Assembly (NCBI RefSeq): GCF_018555385.1
Contig: NZ_JAFEJS010000006.1
Location: forward strand, 62,001-126,000
Direction of reading: 5' to 3'
Length of the DNA stretch: 64,000 nt
From: Bifidobacterium santillanense
GTDB lineage: Bacteria > Actinomycetota > Actinomycetes > Actinomycetales > Bifidobacteriaceae
The position numbers and the translations under genes were made by a program. The notes below the pieces were generated by a model. The model had not been told where the DNA came from, ran no database searches, and saw only the letters and a list, made by a program, of their open reading frames with translations. Of this stretch, positions 43,841 to 52,920 are shown one piece after another (the stretch's first letter is position 1; every line of letters begins with the position of its first letter).

Positions 43841-45394
43841 ATGTCTGATATCGACAGCAAGGCGTTGCGCGCGGCGATGAGCGGCCCCGGCCCCCGCAAG
43901 ATCACGATGCGGCAGGCCGTCGGCTTCGGCGTCGGCGACTGCTACGGCGGCGGGCAGCTCACGCTCATCGCCACCTACCTCTCCCTGTTCTGGACGCGCT
44001 TCTGCGGCATGTCGATCGGCACCGCGCAGACCGTGATCGGTCTGAGCGCGCTCGTCTCAGCCGTCGCCGCGCTCGTCTTCGGCGTGCTCGACGACAACCT
44101 CTACCGCTACGACATCGGCCTGCGCTACGGCCGCCGCCGCTTCCTGCTCATGATCATCTCCCCGATGATCCTCTTCGGCGTCTTCCTGTGGATCCCCGGC
44201 CTCCCGCTCGCCGTATACGCGGCGGCCTACGTGTTCTGGGTCGTCCTCGCGCAGGCGTTCCAGACCGCGTACAACCCGCTGCCCGGCGAGATGACGCCCG
44301 ATTTCAACAGCCGCACCAAGCTGTCGACCGTGCGCCTGTTCATCTCCACCGGCGCCGGCACCGCGATCCCGGTGGTCGGCGGCATGGTCCTCGCCGCGAC
44401 CGGCGAGACGAACCCGACCGGCTACATGATCTTCACCATCGGCTCGACCCTCGTCTTCGCGATCGCCGTGTTCGCCTGCTGGCGCTCGACATGGGAGATG
44501 ACCCCCGACGCCGCCGGGTTCGGCGCCTACGCGCGCGGCGAGAAGCGCGAGGGGCGCGTAGGCGCCGCCCGATGGATGGGCCGCGCGGTCAAGGTGCTCG
44601 GCGAGTACGCCTCCACGCTGCGCATCAAGGAGTTCCGCAAGCACCTCGCCATCTACCTGCTCGTGCAGGTGTCGATGGACGTGTTCGGACAGACCTTCGT
44701 GTTCTTCGTCGTCTACAACTGGAACCACACCGCCGCGTTCGCCTCGCTGCTGCTCGGTTGCGCGGTCGTCTCCCTGCCGCTCATGCCGTTCTTCGGCTGG
44801 CTGATGACCAGGATCGGCCCTAAGCGCCTGTACGCGATCAACTTCACCGGATGCCTGCTCGGCGTCGCATGGCTGTTCGCCGACTGGCTGCTGGTCGGAC
44901 GCGTCCCCGAGGCCGCGTGGACCGCGCTCGCGCTCGCCGCCGCGCTGTGGTTCTTCGCGTTCAAGTCGCTGTGCGGCTACCTGCCGTGGGCCGTGTTCCC
45001 GTACATCGCCGACATCGACCAGATCGTCACCCGACGCTACCGTTCGGCCACGTTCTCCGGCATCCAGGCATCGTTCCGACAGCTCGGCTCGGGCCTCGCC
45101 ACGATCGCCGTCGGCGTGGTCCTCGACGCGGTCGGCTTCGACGCGACCCGCGCCGCGCAGACGTTCGAGGCCAAGGTCGGCCTCGGCGCGGTCCTGCTCG
45201 GCTGGTTCGCCTGCGCGATGGTCGTCTGCTGGATCGTCTCCGCGCATCTCACCATCGACAAGCGCACCGACGGCATCGTCCTGACCGAGATCACCCGACT
45301 GCGCAACGGCGGCGCGAAGGCCGACGTCGCGCCCGAGACGCGCGCCGTCGTCGAGCGCCTCACCGGCCTGAAGTACGCCGACTGCTGGAAGTAG
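43841..45394 (+). CDS. GPH/MelB-type sugar:cation symporter (MFS)
   Basis: A 517-residue transporter with twelve expected membrane segments. The GPH pattern shows in FGVGDCYGGGQLTLIATYLSLFWT, GVLDDNLYRYDIGLRYGRRRFLLMI (loop 2-3) and YNPLPGEMTPDFNSRTKLSTVRLF. The last 60 residues are cytoplasmic (HLTIDKRTDGIVLTEITRLRNGG), typical of the glycoside-pentoside-hexuronide group. The start at 43841 is chosen at MSDIDSKALR; a GGAAGGCGG lies a little far upstream. A single CCCCGGAGTC repeat unit precedes it. It sits beside the decayed genes and the substrate is unknown. Confidence 0.88.
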   Translation: MSDIDSKALRAAMSGPGPRKITMRQAVGFGVGDCYGGGQLTLIATYLSLFWTRFCGMSIGTAQTVIGLSALVSAVAALVFGVLDDNLYRYDIGLRYGRRRFLLMIISPMILFGVFLWIPGLPLAVYAAAYVFWVVLAQAFQTAYNPLPGEMTPDFNSRTKLSTVRLFISTGAGTAIPVVGGMVLAATGETNPTGYMIFTIGSTLVFAIAVFACWRSTWEMTPDAAGFGAYARGEKREGRVGAARWMGRAVKVLGEYASTLRIKEFRKHLAIYLLVQVSMDVFGQTFVFFVVYNWNHTAAFASLLLGCAVVSLPLMPFFGWLMTRIGPKRLYAINFTGCLLGVAWLFADWLLVGRVPEAAWTALALAAALWFFAFKSLCGYLPWAVFPYIADIDQIVTRRYRSATFSGIQASFRQLGSGLATIAVGVVLDAVGFDATRAAQTFEAKVGLGAVLLGWFACAMVVCWIVSAHLTIDKRTDGIVLTEITRLRNGGAKADVAPETRAVVERLTGLKYADCWK

Positions 45395-45420
45395 GAAGCC
45401 GCTCACTACACTGGAGCACC

Positions 45421-46380
45421 ATGAGCAAGCATCATCACCGCGACCGCAGCTGGGCGCCCGCGCCCGAGGCGCTTCCCGAGGACGCCCAGGTCATCGACAA
45501 CCACACGCACGTCGCCTCCGTCGTGCCGTTCGCCCGCGCGATGAGCCACGAGGCCGTCGCCAAGGGCCAACCGGAGGTCCCGGTCTACGACGTCGACGAA
45601 CTGCTCGGCCAGGCGGCGGCGGTCGGCGTGACCGGCATCATCGACTGCGGCTGCGAGTACCCGAACCTGAAGCGCGCCATCGACATGGCCGTCGACCACC
45701 CGGGCCGAGTCCACGCGGCGATCGCCATCCACCCGAACGAGGCCGTGCGCCACGGCCATCGCGCCGAACCCGGCCCCGACGGCCTGCCCGTCACGTACAA
45801 GCCGTACCACGACATCCCGTTCGACGAGGCGATGGCCGAGGTCGCCCGGCTCGCGCGCGAGTATCCGGACGAGGTCGTCGCGATCGGCGAGACCGGCATG
45901 GACCTGTTCCGCACCGGCGGCAACGCGATCTCCCTGCAGCGCGAGGCGTTCCGCGCGCACATCGCGCTCGCCAAGGAGCTCGGTCTGCCGATGCAGATCC
46001 ACGACCGCGACTCGCATCGCGAGGTCATCGAGACGCTGCTGGCCGACGGCGCCCCCGAGCGTACGGTGTTCCACTCGTACTCCGGCGACGCCGAGATGGC
46101 CGAGATCGCGCGCGAACACGGCTGGTACCTGAGCTTCTCCGGCACGGTGAGCTACAAGGGCAACGACGGCATCCGCGAGTCGCTGCGCATCGTGGGCCTC
46201 GACCACGCGATGGTCGAGACGGACGCGCCGTACCTGACGCCGATGCCGTACCGTGGCCGCACGAACGCGCCGTACATGATCCCGTACACCCTGAGGGCGA
46301 TGGCCGATGCGCTCGACCTGCCGATCGCCGAGGTGGCGCGCGGCACCCGCGAGACGACCCGCGTCGTCTACGGGGTGTGA
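45421..46380 (+). CDS. TatD-family metal-dependent deoxyribonuclease
   Basis: A 319-residue hydrolase of the TatD/YcfH group. Metal ligands and family motifs: DNHTHVAS (HxH), AIGETGMDLFR (Glu), MQIHDRDSHREV (His), VFHSYSGD (His) and METDAPYLTP-like VETDAPYLTP (Asp). TACACT (45407-45412) ends 8 bases before the ATG; a GGAG with only four bases of spacing follows it, so the mRNA may be leaderless. In many genomes tatD follows metG; here pepC and a symporter lie between them. Confidence 0.92.
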   Translation: MSKHHHRDRSWAPAPEALPEDAQVIDNHTHVASVVPFARAMSHEAVAKGQPEVPVYDVDELLGQAAAVGVTGIIDCGCEYPNLKRAIDMAVDHPGRVHAAIAIHPNEAVRHGHRAEPGPDGLPVTYKPYHDIPFDEAMAEVARLAREYPDEVVAIGETGMDLFRTGGNAISLQREAFRAHIALAKELGLPMQIHDRDSHREVIETLLADGAPERTVFHSYSGDAEMAEIAREHGWYLSFSGTVSYKGNDGIRESLRIVGLDHAMVETDAPYLTPMPYRGRTNAPYMIPYTLRAMADALDLPIAEVARGTRETTRVVYGV

Positions 46381-46606
46381 GCGGCGGCGCGACCGACCGT
46401 CCGCGGGCATGTGAGCGATAACGCGACATCCTCCGCCCATCCGTCGGATCGTTCGATCCGTGGTCATGCGTCGGATTACAGTGAGCCCCGAGAGAAGTTG
46501 CGATGATTTCGTCAAGGCACTACCATGTCGTCACGAAATACGCACAAGTGGGAAGTGAAGCACAAGCTCGCGGGTTGCAGTTGGCCCCGCATGGAGGACT
46601 GAACGT

Positions 46607-48952
46607 ATGGCTGAGTCGAATCAGAGGTCCGAACGCGCCCGAACGGTCAGCAGCGACGCCCGTGACGCGCATACCGAGCGTGACGAACGCGTCGCCCGCA
46701 CCGCGCACACCGGCGGCCATCCGGTGGCGCCGGCCATCCGGTCGGCCGAGATGGAGGCCGCCCGCAGGGCCCGACGCGAGAAGGAGGCCCTGCTGAGGGC
46801 CGACACCTTCACCAACGCCCCAAAGGTCTCCCGACGCACCTTCACCAAGGAGGAGCGGCAGGAGATCATCAGGCGCAAGGAGGCCGAGGACAAGGAGGCC
46901 GAGAAGCTCGCCAACACCGCCGCCAAGGGACGGTTCGGGCGATGGTGGGCGCGGCTGCAGTCCGGCCCGGACAGGATCACGTGGTCGATGGCCATCGTCG
47001 CGCTCGGCGTGGTCTACGGCGACATCGGCACCTCGCCGCTGTACACCGCGCAGACGTTCCTGTCCGGCCAGGGCGGCATCGGCAACGCCGACCGCGAGGC
47101 CGTGCTGGGCATGCTCTCGCTGGTCTTCTGGTCGATCACGCTCATCACGACCGTTAAGTACGTGCTCATCGCGATGCGCATCGACAACAACGGCGAGGGC
47201 GGCATCTTCGCGCTCTACTCGCTGATCCGCCGCCACGGCACATGGCTCGCGATCCCCGCGATGGTCGGCGGCGCCGCGTTCCTCGCCGATTCGGTCCTGA
47301 CGCCGGCCGTCTCGATCAGCTCCGCGGTCGAGGGTCTGCAGACCCTGCCGCCGCTCGAGAACCTGTTCGACGAGAACCCGAGCCTGACCCTGATGATCAC
47401 CGTGTGCATCATCGTGGTGCTGTTCATGGTCCAGTCGCGCGGCACCGAATCCATCGGCAAGGTGTTCGGCTCGATGGTGCTTGTGTGGTTCAGCTTCCTC
47501 GCGGTCGTCGGCGTCGCCAACCTGTCCAACGACTGGACCGTCTTCGCCGCCCTCAATCCCGTCTACGGCGCGCGGTTCCTCTTCAGCCCGCACAACGCCG
47601 CGGGCATCGCCCTGATGGGCACCGTGTTCCTGTCGACCACCGGCGCCGAGGCCCTCTACTCCGACATGGGCCACGTCGGGCGCGGCAACATCTACTTCAC
47701 CTGGCCGTTCATCAAGATCGCGCTCGTGCTCAACTACTTCGGTCAGGGCGCGTGGATCCTCGCGAACAACCGCAACCCGCGGATCAACACGATGAAGACC
47801 CTCAACCCGTTCTTCCAGATGATGACCCCCGACGTGCGCTACATCGCCGTGATCCTGTCGGTGTCCGCCGGCGTAATCGCCTCGCAGGCCCTGATCACCG
47901 GCGCGTTCACGATGGTCTCCGAGGCCACGCGCCTCAACTGGATGCCGCATCTGCAGGTGCGCTACCCGGCCCGCACGCGCGGCCAGCTGTACATCCCGGT
48001 CGTCAACGGCGTGCTGTGTGTCTCGACCCTCGCCGTGCTCGCGATGTTCAAGGACTCCGAGCACATCTCCGCCGCGTACGGCCTGGCGCTGACGATCACG
48101 ATGATCACGACGACGATCCTGCTCGCCGTCTACATCTGGCACTCCGGCAGGAGGATCGGCGCGATCGTGTTCCTGCTGGTCTTCCTCGCGATCCAGACGA
48201 TGTTCTTCATCGCGTCGATGGCGAAGTTCCTGCACGGCGGCTGGTTCACGATGCTGCTGACCCTCGCGATCCTGTTCATCATGTACACGTGGAACGAGGG
48301 CACGCGACTCGAGCGCGCCCAGCGCCGCCACATGCAGCCGAAGGACTTCCTGCCCACGCTCGAGAAACTGCACGGCGACTTCCGCATCCCGTACTTCGCG
48401 GACAACATCGTCTATCTGACCTCGGATAACGTCACCAAGCGGCTCGACACCGACATCTTCTTCTCGATCTTCGCCGACCATCCCAAGCGCGCCCGCGCGT
48501 GGTGGGCGGTGAGCGTCGAGACGACCGACGAGCCGTTCACCCGCGAGTACGAGGTGGAGAACTTCGGCACCGACTTCCTGTTCCGCGTGCGCATCCGCCT
48601 CGGCTTCAAGGTCTCGCAGTCGATCCCGGCGTACCTGCACCAGATCATGTACGACCTGTCGAAGACGGGGGAGCTGCCGCAGCAGAAGTCGATCTACCCG
48701 AAGGTGGACGCCGACCCGAACATCGGCACGATCCGCTACGTGCTGATCCACAAGGCGCTGATGCCGGAGTCGAAGGTCTCCGCGCGCGGCGCGCTGTCGC
48801 TGTCGGCCAAGTACGCGATCCGCCACGTGGCCGGCTCGCCGGTCAAATGGTTCGGTCTGGCGCCGTACAACCCGCTGGTCGAGGTGCAGCCGCTGTTCGT
48901 CTCCACGCGCCGGCCCCCGCGCCTCAACCGCATCGAACAGGCCGCTCTATAA
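46607..48952 (+). CDS. kup: Potassium uptake protein, Kup family
   Basis: A 781-residue potassium:proton symporter. The family signature VVYGDIGTSPLYTAQTF begins the first membrane segment at about residue 133, and about twelve membrane segments follow to residue 560. A hydrophilic C-terminal domain of about 200 residues follows (ADNIVYLTSDN...). The N-terminal 120 residues are a highly charged, probably helical extension (RAARRARREKEALL..., FTKEERQEIIRRKEAEDKEAEKL in pieces), longer than in E. coli Kup. GGAGG precedes the start. I looked for a c-di-AMP riboswitch in the 226-bp leader and could not support one. Confidence 0.95.
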   Translation: MAESNQRSERARTVSSDARDAHTERDERVARTAHTGGHPVAPAIRSAEMEAARRARREKEALLRADTFTNAPKVSRRTFTKEERQEIIRRKEAEDKEAEKLANTAAKGRFGRWWARLQSGPDRITWSMAIVALGVVYGDIGTSPLYTAQTFLSGQGGIGNADREAVLGMLSLVFWSITLITTVKYVLIAMRIDNNGEGGIFALYSLIRRHGTWLAIPAMVGGAAFLADSVLTPAVSISSAVEGLQTLPPLENLFDENPSLTLMITVCIIVVLFMVQSRGTESIGKVFGSMVLVWFSFLAVVGVANLSNDWTVFAALNPVYGARFLFSPHNAAGIALMGTVFLSTTGAEALYSDMGHVGRGNIYFTWPFIKIALVLNYFGQGAWILANNRNPRINTMKTLNPFFQMMTPDVRYIAVILSVSAGVIASQALITGAFTMVSEATRLNWMPHLQVRYPARTRGQLYIPVVNGVLCVSTLAVLAMFKDSEHISAAYGLALTITMITTTILLAVYIWHSGRRIGAIVFLLVFLAIQTMFFIASMAKFLHGGWFTMLLTLAILFIMYTWNEGTRLERAQRRHMQPKDFLPTLEKLHGDFRIPYFADNIVYLTSDNVTKRLDTDIFFSIFADHPKRARAWWAVSVETTDEPFTREYEVENFGTDFLFRVRIRLGFKVSQSIPAYLHQIMYDLSKTGELPQQKSIYPKVDADPNIGTIRYVLIHKALMPESKVSARGALSLSAKYAIRHVAGSPVKWFGLAPYNPLVEVQPLFVSTRRPPRLNRIEQAAL

Positions 48953-49009
48953 CCAGCGCTTATAACGCCGGCCGCGCGTCGCGGCTCATCCGCGGTATGG
49001 TGACAAACC

Positions 49010-49879
49010 ATGTGCAGATTACTGGGATACGCTACCGCCGGGTTCAACCTCAGCCTTAACGCTATCCTCGGCACAGAGAACGTTGAGGCGTATCGCGAGA
49101 TGAGCGAGATCCACAACGATGGCTGGGGCTGCTCAATGCTGTACGAGCCGATCGAGACCCCCGGCACGCTCGACGGCGGCGCGCCCGCCCCCGAGACCGG
49201 CACCAAGCTCTACAAGACCACCGTCGCGGCCCGCCTCGACCCGGTCTTCCCCGAACTCGCCTCCGAGGCCGCGCGCGGCGGGCTGTGGCACCTGCGTCTC
49301 GCCTCCTCGAACCTGCCGCTGATCCTCGAGAACCAGCAGCCGTTCTTCACCAACGGCCTGAGCTTCATCCACAACGGCGACATCTCCGACTCGCACGGCC
49401 GCAACATCACCACCAACGACCAGTACCCGGTGAGCAACAGCGTGTTCCTGTCGACCGGCGGCCGCTCCGACTCCGCCATCTTCTTCGCGGTCATCCTCGA
49501 ATACCTCGGCTTCGGCTACGACCTCGACGAGGCGCTCGCCCAGGCCGTGCGCGAGCTGCGCCAGGCCTACCCGCGCTCCAGCTACAACTGCATGATCCAG
49601 TCGCAGGACCAGTTCATCGCCCTGAACGCCGCCGGACGCGAGCGCACGTCGTCGCGCATCGTCGAGATCTACGACGAGTACGGTCAGGGGGAGAAGGCGC
49701 AGGACTACCGTGTGATGCGCTACCGCGCGCTGACCGACGAGAACGGCTCTCCGGCCGGCATCGTCGTCGCCTCCTCCGGCTTCGAGCAGTCCGAGGCCGA
49801 CGGCTGGAAGGAACTCGGCAACGACCAGATGATCGTCGCCTCCAACCGCACCGGCGAGTGGTCCATCCGCTCGATCTGA
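49010..49879 (+). CDS. Class II glutamine amidotransferase-like protein (YafJ type)
   Basis: A 289-residue protein with Cys2 as expected nucleophile (MCRLLGYA). Amidotransferase elements: NDGWGCSMLY, WHLRLASSNLPLILENQQPF and SFIHNGDISD, followed by the GGRSDSAIFFAVIL segment. It has no synthetase domain, as in YafJ/EgtC-type stand-alone members. The substrate is unknown. TATGGT (48996-49001) ends 8 bases before the ATG with no ribosome site, so a leaderless mRNA is likely. Confidence 0.9.
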   Translation: MCRLLGYATAGFNLSLNAILGTENVEAYREMSEIHNDGWGCSMLYEPIETPGTLDGGAPAPETGTKLYKTTVAARLDPVFPELASEAARGGLWHLRLASSNLPLILENQQPFFTNGLSFIHNGDISDSHGRNITTNDQYPVSNSVFLSTGGRSDSAIFFAVILEYLGFGYDLDEALAQAVRELRQAYPRSSYNCMIQSQDQFIALNAAGRERTSSRIVEIYDEYGQGEKAQDYRVMRYRALTDENGSPAGIVVASSGFEQSEADGWKELGNDQMIVASNRTGEWSIRSI

Positions 49880-49887
49880 GCGGTATC

Positions 49888-50226
49888 GGCTGGACTGTCT
49901 GCTTCACGGCTCGCCTACGGCCCTTGCAATTATGGCCGACCTTGCCCGGTCGGGCTTATTGTTTCCTCGCGGCTGTCGCCGTTCGGCCTTGCCGACGGAC
50001 CGCAATCCTGCGGATTGCCGTCGCGGCATGGCCGCTTCCCTCGCCTATGGATAGTCACAGGACTATCCATGTGACGGTTCGGCTGGACTGTCTGCTTTAC
50101 GGCTCCCCTTCGGGCTGTGCAATTATGGTCCGACCTGACGGTCGGGCTCATTGTTTCCTTACGGCTGTCGCCATTCGGCCTCGCCTACGGACAGCCCATC
50201 GGACCGTCCGCTTCACGGCTCGGTCA
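49888..50226 (+). repeat. CTTCACGGCTC element, two direct copies
   Basis: The first, incomplete copy begins GGCTGGACTGTCTGCTTCAC at 49888 and runs to about 49990. The second, complete copy begins GGCTGGACTGTCTGCTTTAC at 50081 and runs to 50222. Conserved blocks are TGCAATTATGG, CGGTCGGGCT, ATTGTTTCCT and GGCTGTCGCC, with a final hairpin and GCTTCACGGCTC. Between them is ATGGATAGT/ACTATCCAT, a short inverted repeat (50047-50070). A related full copy lies at 57792-57925. Confidence 0.75.
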
Positions 50227-50239
50227 TACAATGGGCCGT

Positions 50240-51052
50240 ATGGTTCCCACTTTTGAGCAAATCGACGAACTGCACCACAAGATCGCGCCTTCCGAGGCCG
50301 CGTACAATCTCGTGCACACGCACTGCGTGATCGTCTCGCGCATTGCCCGCGCCATCGCCCACCGTCAGAACGCCCTCTTCATGCGCCGCTGCACGCTGCC
50401 GAAGGATGCGCTTGAGCTCGACCGCGGCGACGACGGCCGCGCCGGCGCATCCGCGCTGACCCTGCCGCCCGAGACGCCCGAGGCCGCCCTCGACGCGCTC
50501 GTACCGAGCGAATCCCGTCTCGAGTTCGCCGTCCCGCCGTCCGACGGCATCACCGGCGGCCGCGTGCCCGCGCGCCTGATCGACGAGCGTCTCGTCGCGA
50601 TCGGCGGCCTGCTGCACGACATCGGCACCTACCGGGTGTTCAAGCACGACGGCAACGACGACGAGCCGCTCAAGTTCAGCGGCAAGAAGTACATCAAGCA
50701 CGGTCTGCTCGGTTACGAGTACCTGCTCGAGAACGGCGTCGACGAGTCGATCGCCCAGTTCGCGCGCAACCACACCGGCGTGGGACTGACCCGCGAGGAC
50801 GTCGAGCGTCAGGGCCTGCCGTTGCCGCCGGCCGACTACGTGCCGGTCAACCTCGAGCAGGAGGTCGTGATGGTGGCGGACAAGTACAACAGCAAGTCCC
50901 TGCCGCCCAAGTTCGTCTCCGCCGAAGCCTACACGCGCCGCGCCGCCAAGTTCGGCGAGGAGAACCGCCGCCGCTGGCTGGAGCTGCTGGACCAGTACGG
51001 CGTCTTCGACGTGCGCCCCATGGCCGCCGAATACCACATGATCGTCATCTGA
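50240..51052 (+). CDS. HD-domain metal-dependent phosphohydrolase
   Basis: A 270-residue protein started at MVPTFEQID (50240). An in-frame ATG lies 9 bases upstream (50231). HD-domain residues: His in NLVHTHCVIVSRIA, HD pair in GGLLHDIGTY, His in KYIKHGLLGYEYL and in FARNHTGVGLT, Asp in VVMVADKYNS. An Ala/Pro-rich insert (about 58-105) separates the first His from the HD pair. The nucleotide or phosphate substrate is unknown. TACAAT (50227-50232) ends 7 bases before this ATG and covers the alternative start, which supports a leaderless mRNA beginning at 50240. Confidence 0.88.
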   Translation: MVPTFEQIDELHHKIAPSEAAYNLVHTHCVIVSRIARAIAHRQNALFMRRCTLPKDALELDRGDDGRAGASALTLPPETPEAALDALVPSESRLEFAVPPSDGITGGRVPARLIDERLVAIGGLLHDIGTYRVFKHDGNDDEPLKFSGKKYIKHGLLGYEYLLENGVDESIAQFARNHTGVGLTREDVERQGLPLPPADYVPVNLEQEVVMVADKYNSKSLPPKFVSAEAYTRRAAKFGEENRRRWLELLDQYGVFDVRPMAAEYHMIVI

Positions 51053-51161
51053 TTCGTCGTCCTCGTGCGGCCCGGCCCCTGCCGTGGCAGCCGCTGCCTT
51101 CGGCTCGCGGCAGCCTCTGCCTTCGGCCGCACACGGTGCATGGCAATGCATCACGGCGCTC

Positions 51162-51686
51162 ACTCCGGGTTTCCCACCCTTTGCTCCGGGTCCCCCACGG
51201 TTCACTTCAGGTGCCCCACGGTTACTCCGGGTTCCCCACGGTTCACTCCGGGATGCCCACGGTTCACTCCGGGAATTGTTGCGCAATCGCGATACTAATC
51301 CCGGAGTAAGGCATACAGCCCCTGGCGTAGCACCACTTGCTCCGGGGTTTTCACGGTTCAGTCCGGGGTTTTCACGGTTCAGTCCGGGGTTTTCACGGTT
51401 CAGTCCGGGGTTTTCACGGTTCAGTCCGGGGTTCCCACGCTTCAGTCCGGGATGTCCACGGTCACTCCGGGAATCTCACGCTGTACTCCGGGGATTGTTG
51501 CGCAATCGCGATACTAATCCCGGAGTAAAACGTGAAAGCCCCGGACTGAAGCGTGGGAACCCCGGAGCAAGGCGGGGAACCCCGGAACGAGGCATGAAAA
51601 CCCCGGAGCAAGGCGTGGAAAACCCGGAGTATACGGTGCCCGTTCCGGGGATGGGGCGGAGCGGGCACCGTATACTCCGGGTGTGA
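51162..51686. repeat. Large CTCCGGG repeat array with mirror symmetry
   Basis: Units CTCCGGG-N6-CACGG run in plus orientation; between 51342 and 51447 six CCGGGG cores are spaced exactly 21 bp. Orientation turns at two nearly identical centres, GGGAATTGTTGCGCAATCGC...ATACTAATCCCGGAGTAA (51270-51310 and 51488-51530), after which units read CCCCGGAGTAA..CGTGAAA. The end is a hairpin, CCCGGAGTATACGGTGCCCG with its reverse complement at 51661-51680. An open frame through the array is not credible as a gene. Confidence 0.85.
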
Positions 51687-51711
51687 GCCGAAGCGGGGAA
51701 GGGCCTGCGAC

Positions 51712-52920
51712 TCAGTCGTTGAGCGTGTAGACCTCGTCGGCCCTCTTGGCGACCTCGTCGGAGGCGGTCACGATGATGACCGCGCGCTTGGGGTCGCGGG
51801 CGTGCGCGATCGAGACGATCAGATCGAGGATCGACCTGGCGTCGGACGCCTCGAGGCCCTTGGTCGGCTCGTCGAGGATCAGCGTGTCCGATTCGCAGCT
51901 GATCGCACGGGCGATCGCCACGCGACGCTGCTCGACCAGCGGCAGATCCTTCACCTTCCTGCCGCTCGTCGCCTCGCCGAATCCGACCTTCGCGAGGAAC
52001 TCGCGAGCCGCGATCGGCTTGGGCTTGAGGTACGTGCGACCGGACGCGTTCATCGCGTACAGCACGTTCGATTCGGCGTCGAGATCGCCGCGCACGGCGA
52101 ACCGCTGCGGCACGATGCCCAGACGGTGGCCGCGCAGCTCGTTGATCTCGAGCTCGATCAGGTTCGAGCTCTTCGTCATCGCGGAACCGGAGGTGGGCGC
52201 CTGGAAGCCGCCGAGCACCGCCATCATCGTGACGCGCTCCTCGGGGTCCTGATCGTCGGGCTGCACGCGCACCGCGTACAGCGAACCCGCGTAGAACGCC
52301 ATCGACGTGTTGTCGAGTACGTGGCGGCCGCTCCTGCGGTTCGTGGTCGTCGCGTGGTTGAGTGAGAAGTTCGGGTAGGACTTGAGCAGCACGCGGTCCG
52401 CGACCTGTTCGTCGACCTCGGTGTCGGGGCGCGCCTGGGCATGGCGCAGCTCGTTCGGGTCGCCGTGTCCGCCGGACGCCATCGCGTCGCCGGCCAGCGC
52501 GATCGTCTCGTTGACGCGGCGCGCGTTCGCCTCGGTCGCGGCCGAATTGGTCTCGTCCGGCACGACGGTCTCGTCGTCCGCGTCCGTATCGGCGTCCGAT
52601 CCTGCGGAATCGGACGTTTCCGGGCCCGAAACGGCCTCCGTTTCGTCCGATTCCGCAGGATCGGACGGCAGGAGATCGTCCGGCTCGTCGTCGAAGGTGA
52701 AGCTGAACGAGACTTCGGGGGTGTCCGTCCCGTCCTCGTCCTCAGGCTCAGTGCCTTCGACGGTTTCGGTCTTGGTCTCGTCAGTCGGGTTCGTCGCGTC
52801 GGCGGCCCGACCGTCGCGATCGGCGCCCTCTCGGGCCGCGGTCTTCTTGTCCAGTTCCTCGTCGGTCATCTCGTGCTCCACATCCTTGGTGCCATCGGTC
52901 TTCGCGGACTTCGCGCTCAT
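51712..52920 (-). CDS. Degenerate ABC ATPase with acidic N-terminal extension
   Basis: A 402-residue protein. Residues 1-170 are acidic and low in complexity; residues 85-109 (SDPAESDETEAVSG...ETSDSAGSD) are encoded by two copies of the 51-bp palindromic repeat. The ABC domain begins near 177 (LLKSYPNFSLNHATTTNRRSGRHVLDN in pieces). Walker A is lost (around 218-232, RVQPDDQDPEERVTM), the signature is LPLVEQ in place of LSGGQ, and the switch His is replaced (VTASDE). The Q-loop (GIVPQRF) and Walker B (TLILDEPT, 346-353) persist. It overlaps the permease gene by four bases, so it is its partner. ATP hydrolysis is doubtful; a structural or regulatory role is more likely. Confidence 0.85.
   Translation of the reverse strand: MSAKSAKTDGTKDVEHEMTDEELDKKTAAREGADRDGRAADATNPTDETKTETVEGTEPEDEDGTDTPEVSFSFTFDDEPDDLLPSDPAESDETEAVSGPETSDSAGSDADTDADDETVVPDETNSAATEANARRVNETIALAGDAMASGGHGDPNELRHAQARPDTEVDEQVADRVLLKSYPNFSLNHATTTNRRSGRHVLDNTSMAFYAGSLYAVRVQPDDQDPEERVTMMAVLGGFQAPTSGSAMTKSSNLIELEINELRGHRLGIVPQRFAVRGDLDAESNVLYAMNASGRTYLKPKPIAAREFLAKVGFGEATSGRKVKDLPLVEQRRVAIARAISCESDTLILDEPTKGLEASDARSILDLIVSIAHARDPKRAVIIVTASDEVAKRADEVYTLND
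52593..52667. repeat. 51-bp palindromic repeat, two copies inside the ABC ATPase gene
   Basis: CGTCCGATCCTG/CGGAATCGGACG (52593-52616) and CGTCCGATTCCG/CAGGATCGGACG (52644-52667) start exactly 51 bp apart, the same unit and spacing as at 30003 and 56198. 51 bp is 17 codons, so the frame is preserved. Confidence 0.85.

Noticed and set aside
46381..46606. c-di-AMP riboswitch before kup
   Set aside because: Kup genes can have such leaders, but I could not find the conserved core elements in this 226-bp gap.
51337..51447. Regular 21-bp direct repeats resembling a CRISPR array
   Set aside because: There are no unique spacers; the repeat units are contiguous and form part of a symmetric CTCCGGG array. 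No cas genes are near.
51084..51686. 200-residue open frame with repeated PGFSRFS motifs
   Set aside because: It lies wholly in the repeat array, has no ribosome site, and similar frames appear on both strands because of the 21-bp period.
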